A stretch of DNA of 64,000 bases from Eustoma russellianum (lineage: Eukaryota > Streptophyta > Magnoliopsida > Gentianales > Gentianaceae). Below are positions 22,301-34,300 of the stretch, piece by piece. The notes beneath the pieces are model-generated. The model ran no database searches, was not told the origin of the DNA, and saw only the letters and a program-made list of their open reading frames with translations. The DNA lies in assembly GCA_036186865.1 (NCBI GenBank), contig AP025069.1:16013435-16077434 (forward strand), in the 5' to 3' direction. Within the stretch, counting starts at the first letter, position 1. Every line of letters starts with the position of its first letter. The translations under genes were made by a program, and so were the position numbers.

Positions 22301-25300
22301 TATATATGTATATATATAATATATATATATATATGTATATATTATATATAAACAACAACAATAACAACAATCATGCCCAGTATATCCCAACGACAGTCGA
22401 AGCTATGGCTAGGGTCTGGGGAGGGTGAAAGGCAAACAAATAATACCTCCATCCTAAAGGATAGAGAATTTGTTTCCAGTGAGATCCCCGACTCTACATA
22501 TCTGCATAGATTATAATAAGAATATGCACTAGTGGTGGGATTTTATTAAACATAAATAGAAAAATATATATATATATAAAATTTAGGCTTAAATCTAGAC
22601 ACATACATATTGTATGTACAGATACATACATGTAGATACATATATGTCTGTGTATATAGATTGTCTATATATGTGTGTGTGTGGAACATCAAAAATGAAT
22701 ATCTTGAAGAATTAAAAATGAAGATCTTCAAGTGTTAATTAACTTGATTTCCAGTTCCTCAGCATTGTTTGAGCTTGCTTTGCTATTTCAGATAATTAAA
22801 AATGAAGATCTTGAAGAGTTGAAGGAACTGGGTTCTGGAACATTTGGAACCGTGTACCATGGAAAATGGCGTGGAACGGATGTTGCGATTAAGAGAATAA
22901 AGAAGATTTGTTTCACGGGTCGATCATCTGAGCAGGAGAGATTGGTGAGCTTTATTTTACTTTTTTGCTTGACTAATCATCTCCTTGCGGTTTAGAAAAT
23001 CACTTGATCAAGAGACTTTCTATGTGCAGCTAAAGGATAAAACTGTCATGATTGTGTTTAATAATGGAATTGTAAAAGGAAAAGGAAAAAGCGATCAAAT
23101 ATTTTCTTTTCAACCGAGGTCTGTGTGTTCTTTTGCTTCTACATCCACTTGGGTGCCAACTGTTGACTGCTCTATTTTTCGTCTCTATTTCCTTGATGTA
23201 AAAGCTCATGCATATTCTGCAGACGGTAGAATTCTGGCGGGAAGCTGAAATCCTTTCAAGACTTCATCATCCCAATGTTGTGGCATTTTACGGTGTGGTG
23301 CAAGATGGCCCAGGGGGAACTCTTGCCACTGTGGTGGAGTTCATGGTTAATGGTTCTCTTAGACATGTATTACTTAGTAAGGACAGGTAAAGATGGTCGT
23401 GTTCTCTGTAGGTTCTTCATTGATATCTCGTCTTTCACATGTGTTTATATGTTTAAGTTTGTTTCATGTTTGTTTTCTCTTTGTGTATATCTAGGCATCT
23501 TGATCGCCGAAAACGGCTGATAATTGCCATGGATGCTGCATTTGGTATGGAGTATTTGCATTCCAAGAATATTGTGCACTTTGACTTGAAATGTGATAAC
23601 TTGCTTGTCAACCTGAAGGATTCTTCACGCCCTGTATGCAAGGTGACTATTCTATTAATGGCTTCTTTTTGTCGGAAAAGGTATAGTGTTTCGATTATAG
23701 TTTGATAACTGAATGCACAAGGTAAGTCATATATAATAAAATTCTTTCTTAGATCATTTTCATGCATGGAATTGAAGTTCTTAATGCGTGACTAGCTCAA
23801 TTCTTTGTTAGATCATTTTCAAATAACCGTGTTAATACTTAATTCCTGTCTACTGAGTAATTAGTATAGAGATGAGTCTGGTCTTGGTTGCGGGCGTGGT
23901 TAACTTGAGCAATAGATCTAGTTTGATATGACAAAAGTACAATGCACCGACAGTAAGTAAAATATTCCTCAACTTTAGTTTCTATCATTAGTTTTTAGTC
24001 CTTTATAAAGTAATGAGGTTGAATGTTAATACTATGATTAGGCTTATCTTCGTTTTTGGTTTAAGCACTCGAGAATCTCGTAATATGCTTAAATGATTTT
24101 TTACTTTCACCTAGCAAGATAAGCTGTCTTACTAGAATTAAATTAATACACTTTTTCTTTGGTGATTAATTTTTTTTTTGAGCAATCTAAACAAGATTCC
24201 ATTCATTTAAATTGAAATTCCAGCTACATCATCCATGATTCAACCGTGAATCGAACGAAAACATTCCAAACCAAAATCTACCCCCAAATCATACACCGAA
24301 ACTTAATCTGCAAACCAGGTTCCAATCTAAGCTTCTCACCTCTAATTCTCCTTGCAAGTTAATATCCTTAGGCATAATGGTCACCCTCTTAGCATGAATG
24401 GCACACAGATTAGTATCCTCAAACAGCCCAACCAAGTATGCCTCCACAGCCTCCTGAAGCGCAGCAACCGCGCTGCTCTGAACCTCAAATCTGTCTTGAG
24501 ATCCTGAGCGATTTCCCTCACCAGCCTCTGAAACGGCAGTTTCCTGATCAAAAGCTCAGTGCTCTTCTGGTACTTACGGATCTCACGGAGAGCGACGGTT
24601 CCGGGACGGAATCTGTGGGACTTCTTAACTCCGCCGGTCGCCGGAGCTGATTTCCTGGAGGCTTTTATTGCTAGCTGCTTCCTTGGCGCTTTTCCTCCGG
24701 TTGATTTACGAGCGGTTTGCTTTGTACGTGCCATTTTGATGAGGTTACAAACAGGGAATCTGCAGTGATTAAGTAGTGTGGGAATTGATGTGATTTGCTG
24801 TGTTCGTGATTAAAATTTTCGTTGACAAATAAGCAGTGACAAAAAGTTTACGGGCCATGACCAACCAACCTGCTTGCCCCACATAAACCAACCTATTGAA
24901 ACCTCTATCTTTGCACAAATCTGAAGATTATGCAAATCTTTAGAGCAATTTCCGAGTTAGATCCTAAATTCATGTCCAGAAATTTATGAAAAGACTAATA
25001 TCATCAACTGTTTCTTTTGTTGTCGCCTCTTGATATTAGAATATTTGTTTCTCTCTAAAGAGCTCTTCCTTCTCGATAAACACCCCGTCCCCCCAACGGA
25101 TAGATAACCACCCCACCGTCTCTTTTTTCTCTCTCCTCCGCCCAAACGGAGCTCTCTCTTTCTGTCCGCCAACGGCAACATCTCTCCCCTTCATCCACCC
25201 AAAACTTCGTCCTCTCTCCACGCAACACTTGAATCACAACATAGGCGTCTTCTCCGGCCATCCTGGCCACTTCTGCCGCCGCGATAAGTGGTCAAAACAC

Positions 25301-28300
25301 TTACCCATCTTCTATTTCGCTTCAAAATGGACATATTTCCACGATTTAGACTCGATTGACAACATGCATGGCTTTTTTTGTGCGACATTGGCTTGAGCAA
25401 GTTTGCTCAAGTCTGATTTTAAACCTGAAGAAACTTGTATCTTACTTCCGTACAAGTTTGAGGTTGACAAGAGAGAAATTCATTTCAGTTACCCCCTTAA
25501 GAAGTCGGCAATAGAAAGTTAAAATGGAGCACTGCTATTGTTGGACAAGTCCCAGGTAACAACGCGTCCTTTTACAACCTAAAAAATTTTGCGAAAGAGA
25601 AATGGGCAGCAAAGGTCTCCTTGAAACACAGAAACTGGCCGAAGATCTGTTACTTTTTCGTTTCCAGTCTGAAATCAACAAGCAGGAGATACTGGACCTC
25701 TCCCCTAGGCTATTTGGTAATAGAGTGCTCTTTCTTTGGCCTTGGAACCCAGAGAAAAAGATTGAAAGGGTAAAGTTAAATTTCATTCCAGCTGGGTGCG
25801 ATCTCCTTTTTTGAGGTTGCAATATTTCAACCCAATTACTCTACGAAAACTTAAAACAATGATTGGGAAGCCCATGTTTATGGATAGCCGACCACTGCTC
25901 AAACAAGAGTTGAATATGCCAGAATCTGTATTGAGGTAAAAGCAGAAGATGGTTTACCAAAAAAGTTAAAGATAATCGATGAATATGCAACAGAAACAAA
26001 AAGTAGAGTATGAATGGGTGCATATCCAATGTAAAAAAATGCAAGACATTGGGCACAAATGTGAAGTAACTACCGAGCAAAGAAGGCTGAACAAACCTCC
26101 CGTGGATATTAGGGGTAAGAACAGGAATGGCAATGAAAGGAAGCATAGTCTGTTTCCAACGGCCCTACAACAAAGTGTAGAAATATACAGTAGAAATACA
26201 TGTATACACAGTAAATACACATGTAAATACACTAATACACACGCACATATTAGATTAATATTAAAATCACTATTTCAGTGATTTTAGACAGCTTATAGCC
26301 GTTGGTGGTTTTGTAGTCATTGATAGACTAGTCCATATGCCGATTTCTAGCCGTTAGAAGTTTCTCCGTTGCTTTCCTCTATATAAGAGGACTTGTATGT
26401 AAACTCATTCTAAGTCTGAATAAACTTCAATTCAGCCTCCAATATTTTTGTTCTTGCTCTCCTTCATTTCATGGTCCATTATCTTCTAAATTTCTACATG
26501 GTATCAGAGCCATGAGAGGAGGAGAAGAAGACAAACGAATATGTGTGTCTCAGTTCTGGAAAAAAAAAGGAACTGAGTAGCATTTGAACACTCACCATTA
26601 TTTGGCTCAACAATATTCTATAGTTCCAATAACTTACCTTTCAAGCTTAAACACTCACCATTATTTGGCTCAACAATCTTCAATGCTTCAAGCATTTACC
26701 CGAGAAGGAAAAAAACGTGAGAGCAAAAGATCTCATTGAAACAAAAGAGTACTCTTGGATGAAGGTTGGGGGTCTGCCGCAACTTCTTCTTCCAGACAAC
26801 ATTTCGAACTTTCGCAGGTATTGTCTCTATATATCTTCAAAACCTGTAGAAATATCATAAATTTATCAAGGCCACAGAGCCATAAATTCTTCGAGGCCAT
26901 AGAGCCATAAATTCTTCAAGGCCATAGAGCCTCAAATGCTTCAAAAGGCCATAGAGCCATAAATTCTTCAAGGCCATAGAGCCTCAAATGCTTCAAAAGG
27001 CCATAGAGCCATAAATTCTTCAAGGCCATAGAGCCTATTCTTCTTTTAAGAGGCCACAGAGCCTTGGTCAAGAACCGGGAAACAAATCTTCTATTAGTCC
27101 ATGAAGCCAAACAGTTTTCAGGCCATTCACTATTCTTCAAAAACCATTATGTCTATAAACTTCCAGGAGGCTATGAAGAGCCTTGGCTTAGTGCCAGAAT
27201 CTTTTTCAAAGAGGCTATGAAGAGCCTTGGTCATAAACCGAAATCTTCTCATTGAATGGGCTATGAAGAGCCTTGGCTATAGAGAGAAATCTTTGATAGC
27301 TGAAATCTTTGTGTGAAAGGCTAGAGAAGCCAGAAAGCCTGCAAAGTTCTTCAAAGGGCCAGTTGAGCCTTCAAAACATGGGCCACAAATCTTCAGAGTG
27401 AGTATCTTGCATAAACTTCTTCACGAGTCTTGTGCGAACAATAAAAGACACAAAATCTTTGGTGAGCTTCAATAAAAGAGGAATTTCATCCACTTAAAGA
27501 TAAAATCAAGAAAAAGTTTGCTGCTTTCTTGAAAATTTGAGTCTGCATGCAAAATGATTCCTCTGAACCGTGTAGATGTTGAGTCGTACTCAGAAAAGCA
27601 ATATACTTCCCTAAGTCTTGAGAACAATGAGAAATCTGAGATGCATGCCAAATAGTATCTGACTAACTTAAGTGTAAAGGAAGTGGATTTTGTAAACTGG
27701 AGATAAAGAACAGATGAAGATTTGTGTGGATGAAATTTGTGTGGATGAAATATGGAGTTTGAGAGCAATTGGTGTAAGAAGAAACGTTGGAAATAAAGTG
27801 ATGTGAGAAACTTTCTGTGAAGAAGAAAAGAATGATAAAAAAAAGAATTTTCAATGTGATCAAATTCGTCCCTTCTTCAACGTGGAAAAAAAATATGGAA
27901 TTATCATTCCACAGATCAATTTGTCAAGTTGCCAAGTTGGCAATGACGTGTCCTGTATTAGAGTAAAAGAAGAAGGTGCAAAAAGATATATTCTTGTCTG
28001 AAGAAGAAGACAACTACAAAGAGGAAGAAGAGTACTATATGCAAAAGAATTAGTCCGTGTGCATATATTAACAGGGGTAGTATTGTCAATTGTCAAAACT
28101 ATCAGGTCTTTGCTGTTTAACACAAGGGTGTTTTTTGTAAAATTCTATATCATACAGCTGGAGCCCAGAGACTCAATCAGCATACATGTTAAACAAATGA
28201 AAAATTACTTACGCGTTGGGGAGACACTGTGTATAGTCAAATCCTATCAGTACTCCTATCAGTACTACTCCTACCTTCCTTACACGCCACAATTATTACA

Positions 28301-31300
28301 CCACCACCGCCAAATGCCAAATCTCCATGTTTATTATACTTTTTTCGTCAAACGTGTATTACACACATTTTTCAAAATTTCACTCATTAAACACCACCAG
28401 CTGTCCTTGTTGTTATCTCTTTTATTTTCAAATTTAACAATTTTCTATTCCCAATAAACGGTGAATTGATTTTTCCCATTAACTCTTTTCACTTCAGAAC
28501 TTCTCCAAGGACCCCCGTCATTTTACTTCTTTTCTTCTTCTATTTCCTCCTTTAAACCACTCAGAAAGAATCTTCATCTCCTTTAGCAATCGAATTCGCC
28601 AATTCTCTCACCATTTCTTGACGAATTTCCGTCGATAAATTTCTGGGATTAAATCCTATCATCAAAAGCCTGCACGATTCAGAAGTTGATAGAGTGATAC
28701 CCATGTCAAAAGGAAAAGGATTAAATGATTGTTCTAGCAAAAACATCCCAGGCATCTGGAGTAAACTCTTTTGCAAAAGCAAAACAGAGTGAAGATGCCT
28801 GATCGTTATACATGCAAGCCTGAAATTTTCTTAAAGAATTGCTCAGAAATGTCACCTTTACCAAAAGTAGCAGGATGATGACCTCCTCTGGACCAATCCA
28901 CCCAAATGAGAATCCTAGTTGCTAGAAGGTTAGGAGACTGGATACTCAACATAGTTGGAAAAAATAGCATGCGGGTTTACAGAACTAGTTGAAGACAGGG
29001 TATTAAACATCATCTGCGACAATGCCAAGGGCAAGCTTCCTAATGACTTCAAAATCGACATTCTGCAATATTAACTCAAGGATGCAGGGGTCTTTACCAA
29101 GCATGTTCGAGAACATTTTGAGGAACAGAACAAGATAGAGGCAGAAGAACCCAATTCCAAGCTATTAGGGGTAGTACATGTACCTTCTCCAGAACAAAAT
29201 CTACTCAGGTACTTGGAGAAAGCATCTATTCAAGGAATATATTTTAGGTGCATGCAACTGATGAAGCTGAACCCAAACATGCATGTGGACATCAACGACA
29301 ATCCATTAGAAAAATTGAAGATAAATACATTCATTTGGAGTATATCTCATCAGAGGACCAATTGACATATTCTTAACCAAGCAATATCTCTTAAAGTTTT
29401 CAGATTTTTTGTATTTTTTCCAGGCTTAATTGTATGAATATTTTTTTTATTTTTTCCAAGCTTGGTTGTATGAATATCTACAACAAGCTTAAGGGGGAGT
29501 GTAGAAATATACAGTAGAAATACATGTATACACAGTAAATACACATGTAAATACACTAATACACACGCACATATTAGATTAATATTAAAATCACTATTTC
29601 AGTGATTTTAGACAGCTTATAGCCGTTGGTGGTTTTGTAGTCATTGATAGACTAGTCCATATGCCAATTTCTAGCCGTTAGAAGTTTCTCTGTTGCTTTC
29701 CTCTATATAAGAGGACTTGTATGTAAACTCATTCTAAGTCTGAATAAACTTCAATTCAGCCTCCAATATTTTTGTTCTTCCTCTCCTTCATTTCATGGTC
29801 CATTATCTTCTAAATTTCTACACAAAGGACGGTAGACAAGGGCAAAGGAACCCTGTCAAACAATGATGAAATCATTCCTTTTCAAAAAAAAAAAAACCAA
29901 GAGTAGAAAGGAACTGGAAAAGGACATGGGCAAGCTTCCCCTCCCTATTTCATCCTCAAAGAGAAGCTCCACTTAAAAAAGTTGACACCGAAAAGGATAA
30001 GTACAAAAAAGAAGAAACCAACCAGACGGCTTCCTTTTTGAATAATGAAAACAATAGTAATAAATTTTGTCCTCTTGCAGGTTTGGATACGAATACGAAC
30101 AAGGTTCTACAATGCCAAAGTAACATTGAAGTTGATCAGAATGAGGGCCTTAATCACACAAATCAGAATAGTGATGGGAAGTAGATGTATTCTTCTTCTT
30201 CTTCTGATAAAGCTGAGTCTGAGGATTGCTTTGATAATAATAAAGTTGAGGATCAAAATCAACATCTCTCTGATGTGGATTCCTTGGATAACTCTGGTCT
30301 CCAAGAGCAAGACCAGGAAAAGTGGAAACTTCAATAATAAAGGTTAGTGTTTGTGCAAGGGAAAAAGGAGCTGCCTCTGTAAGGGGGTTTCCCTAAAACC
30401 AAAAGTGGATGAAAGTGAGGTTCACTCAGTTCATAGGGACACTGAGGAAAAAGGAAAAGTGGACAAAGGTCTCCCTCAAGTTAGGCTGTATAGTAGGGGT
30501 ACAAGCAGGGGTAGACCCATGGGTACTTAATCTATACGATGATGAAACTAGCTTTCTGGAATGTTAGAGGACTTAGCTCCTTTCTAAGACAACAAGAAGT
30601 AAAGAAATACATCAGTAACGAGAATATTGGTCTCATAGGACTAGTTGAAGTAATGGTAAGATAAAAAAATTTTGAAAACATAGCCCGAAATGTGTTTAGG
30701 GATTGTGAGTACTGTATAACATCTTGCCAGTACTTTTTCAAGGACTTGGGTAGCCTAAAACCCTAATCTCTTTGAAAGTAAGTTGTTACCTTCAAAATTA
30801 GATTAATCTCTTCAAAAAACGAAGAGTTTATCTTTGATAGTAGTATATGGGTACAATGAAAGGAGCAATAGGAGAGACCTATGGAGGGAAATGAGATACC
30901 AGTACCAACTATGTGGGAATCAAACATGGCTAATAATGGAGGACTTTAATATCATTGTTGATGGACAGGAAAACAGGAAGAAAGAGGATTAACAGAAATG
31001 CAATCAAGATATTCACTGAATGGATAAAAGATATGGATATGATAAACATCCCCTCAAGATATTTCGAATACATTTGGTCAAACAATCATAAGAGTATATA
31101 CAGAAATTGATCATGTGTTAAGATATAAAATGTTTTGATGATATAAAGATGTTTTAAATAAGTTAAATTTACACTTGAAATTTGATGCAAAAATGAGAAA
31201 AATACACTATGTCAAAAATGGTTGAGATTGGAACTTACTGTCCAACATCGATCTCTCAGACTGAGGACATCGATGGACTGATGTCACTTCAGTCTCTTCC

Positions 31301-34300
31301 AAAAGAGACTTCGATCGATCGATGTCAGGCAGAAAACTTTCTGTCCAACATCGATCTCTCAGACTGAGGACATCGATCGATCGATGTCACTTCAGTCTCT
31401 CTCAAGAGTGACTTCAATCGATCAATGTCAGGCAGAAAACTTTCTGTCCAACATCGATCTCTCAGTCCAGGGGACATCGATCGATCCAAGTGACATCAGT
31501 CTCTCCAGGGGAAACTTCGATCGATCGATGTCAAGCAGTTTCAAAATTGCAAAGTTTCTGGAGGACATCGATCTCTCACCCCATGCACTTCGATCGATCG
31601 TTGTCTCCCAGAATTCAAATTTTTATGAACGTTGGAACAAAATCCAAGAGAGATTCATGGTGTTTTCTATATCCAATCTTGCTCAAATTTCTTGTAGACT
31701 TTACTACATCATAATACATGCTTACTTAACTTTTATATTCATGTCTAAGCTATTCTAGATTGGCTTTTGAGGATCAAATCACTCCATAGGGTGACTAAAG
31801 ACTATTTGCATATTATCTTGACATTTGATGTAGTTGAAGACATGGTGAACATCATCTATAAATGGAAGAAGTTTGGATGATGCAAATACACACTTTCACC
31901 ATCATCAAGCTTCATTATTCATTGTAGTATACTTCTTTCATATTTGTAAAAGTGCTTAAAGCTTGTTAAGACTTTCTTTGTTCTTCATTGTTGCATATTG
32001 AGAGATATAGAGTCTAACACGAGGAACCATAAATATTTGATCTCTTGCTTGTGTTTAGACTATTGAGAATGTGATGAACCATACTATTTCGTTCAACCCA
32101 CTGTGAGAAAGTTCTTGAGAAAACTTTGTTGAAATTGTGAGGTAGCAAGAAGTTGTTCTTGCTTAGAGCTGTAGTTGTTGTTGCACAAAGATATTTTGTG
32201 CAAGAAGTTGCTGTTGTGGTTACTTACACTAAGGTGTTAGTGTAAGTTCTGCTATGGTTGTTCTTATTAGCTTTAATAAGAAGAGTAGTTGTTGAAAATC
32301 CACTTTGGCAACAAAGTGGTAGTGAAGTAGAATCATTTACGATTCGAACTACTCTATATACGGTGTACTCATTCATTGTTTCTCATCTCCCATTTTTGCT
32401 TTGATTTTGAATCCTTTTTTTTGAGTTGAGCCAAACAAGAAAATTCCGCAAAATTGCCACACACTCTATTCATCCTCCCTCTAGAGTGTGTTACGGACCT
32501 AACAATTGGTATCAGAGCCTAACCTTGATTGTTTGGCCTATCTTTGCAATTAGCAAGGTTAAAGATCATGGCAATGACAACTTCTTCATCTCACACCTCA
32601 ACTCCCAAGCCAACTGCACTATTTTCAGGATCAAACACTAAAGCACCTATGTTTGATGCCCAAAACTATTCTTTGTGGAAATTTCGAATGATCAATCATT
32701 TGAAAGACTGTGGATTTGATATATGGAGAGCGTTGTCAAAGGAATCGAAGTTCCTATGATTAACAACTCAAAAGGAGAATCAATGTTTAAAAATGAGGAT
32801 GACTACACCGATGAAGAAAAGATAAACTTTGCCATCAATGGCAAAGCATTCGATATTCTCTCAAGTGTTCTTACCACCACCAAGCTCATAAGACTCCAAG
32901 GTCTTGAAACATCCCATGAAGCATGGAAAAGGCTTGAAATGATACACAAACGGACTGAGCAAGTAAGGATAGCCAAAAGACTTATGCTCATAAAAGAATA
33001 TGAAATGTTCGGGATGAAGAGCGGTGAAAAGATTGAGGAGACAATCGACCGATTCACACAAATAGTGAATCAACTCTCCATGGTGGACAAGAAAATCTCA
33101 AATGAAGATCTTGTCTCAAAACTCCTCAACTCTTTGCCAAGAGAATGGACACCTAAAGTCACCGCCATCACCGAATCAAAGAATCTCAAGACACTTATTC
33201 TTGATGATCTATCCTGTAATCTTCTTACTCATGAAATTCTTATTAATGAACAAAATAGAATGAACCCTATCAAGCCCGCACTAACATTACACAAAGGATT
33301 GGTGGTAGAGTCCGATGAATCGGATGAGGAAGTTGCCCTTCTAGTAAGAAAGTTTAGAAAAATGGCAACAAGAAATAAGGCTCAAGCAAGAAGGTTTTTC
33401 AAGAGACCACCCAAAGAAAAAGAAGCAAGCGGAAATTTCTATAGCTGTGGTCGACCCGGTCATTTCATTGCCGGTTGCCACGTCAAGAAGCCGCAAAAAC
33501 AAGAAAAGAAGGTCTTTCCTCAAAAGAAGAAAGCCCTTAATACGGAAGTAACTATTTGGGTGATCTCCTCTCCGAATCGGAAGGAGAAGAAAGTGAAGAC
33601 AATGATGTTGGACTTGTTGCAATAGTTGAAAATCCAAAAACACAACATACTTGTCTCATGGCAATCGAGAATGACCTTGATGCTCTCAAGATAAATGGAG
33701 TAGCCAAAGAAGAAGAAACCAAATGGCTCATGGACAGCGGATGTTAACACACATGACCGGAGACAAAACTTTGTTCACCAAGCTCAAGCTCCAAGATGGT
33801 GGAACGATGCATTTTGACAATGGGAGAGCCAAAATCCTTGGACATGGAAAAATTGGTAACTCTTCTTTTACTATGAATATTGTACTATATGTAGAAGGAC
33901 TTAAGAATAATTTGATAAGTGTTAGCCAACTATGTGATGCTAATTTTCAAGTTGAATTTGTGAAGAGAAAATTCATTGTGAAAAAGAATGATAAGATTGT
34001 TTTTGAGGCTATAAGAAAAAATAATGTTTATAAATTTAGCACACATGATTTGATATTGCAAAATGTTTCTTGCCTAGTTGCCAAAAATGATTTGACTCAA
34101 CTATGCATAGAAGACTTTGACATATTAGTTTCAAAAACTTCAAAGATATTTGCAAAAATGAAAAGGTCCAAGGTCTTCCAAAATTGAATTTCGAAAACCA
34201 TGGCTTATGTGACACTTGTCAAAAGGCAAAGCTTGTTAAAACAAGCTTCAAGCCCAAAAGTGAAATCTCCACCACCAAACCTCTACAATTGCTTCATATG

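Larger units (their letters stand above)
26176..29822 (+). mobile_element. Young non-autonomous Copia-type LTR element
   Basis: LTRs of 323 bp at 26176-26498 and 29500-29822 (TGTAGAAATA...TTTCTACA) differ at three positions by eye. The perfect 5-bp target duplication CAAAG is at 26171-26175 and 29823-29827. A primer site TGGTATCAGAGCC follows the left LTR directly, and a purine tract AAGGGGGAG precedes the right LTR. The LTR has a TATATAAG promoter box. The 3-kb inside lacks gag-pol. Only a Copia-like C-terminal stub (HLEYISSEDQL) remains near 29330. The rest is tandem repeats (26866-27290) and foreign-looking DNA (28050-28860). Confidence 0.92.
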
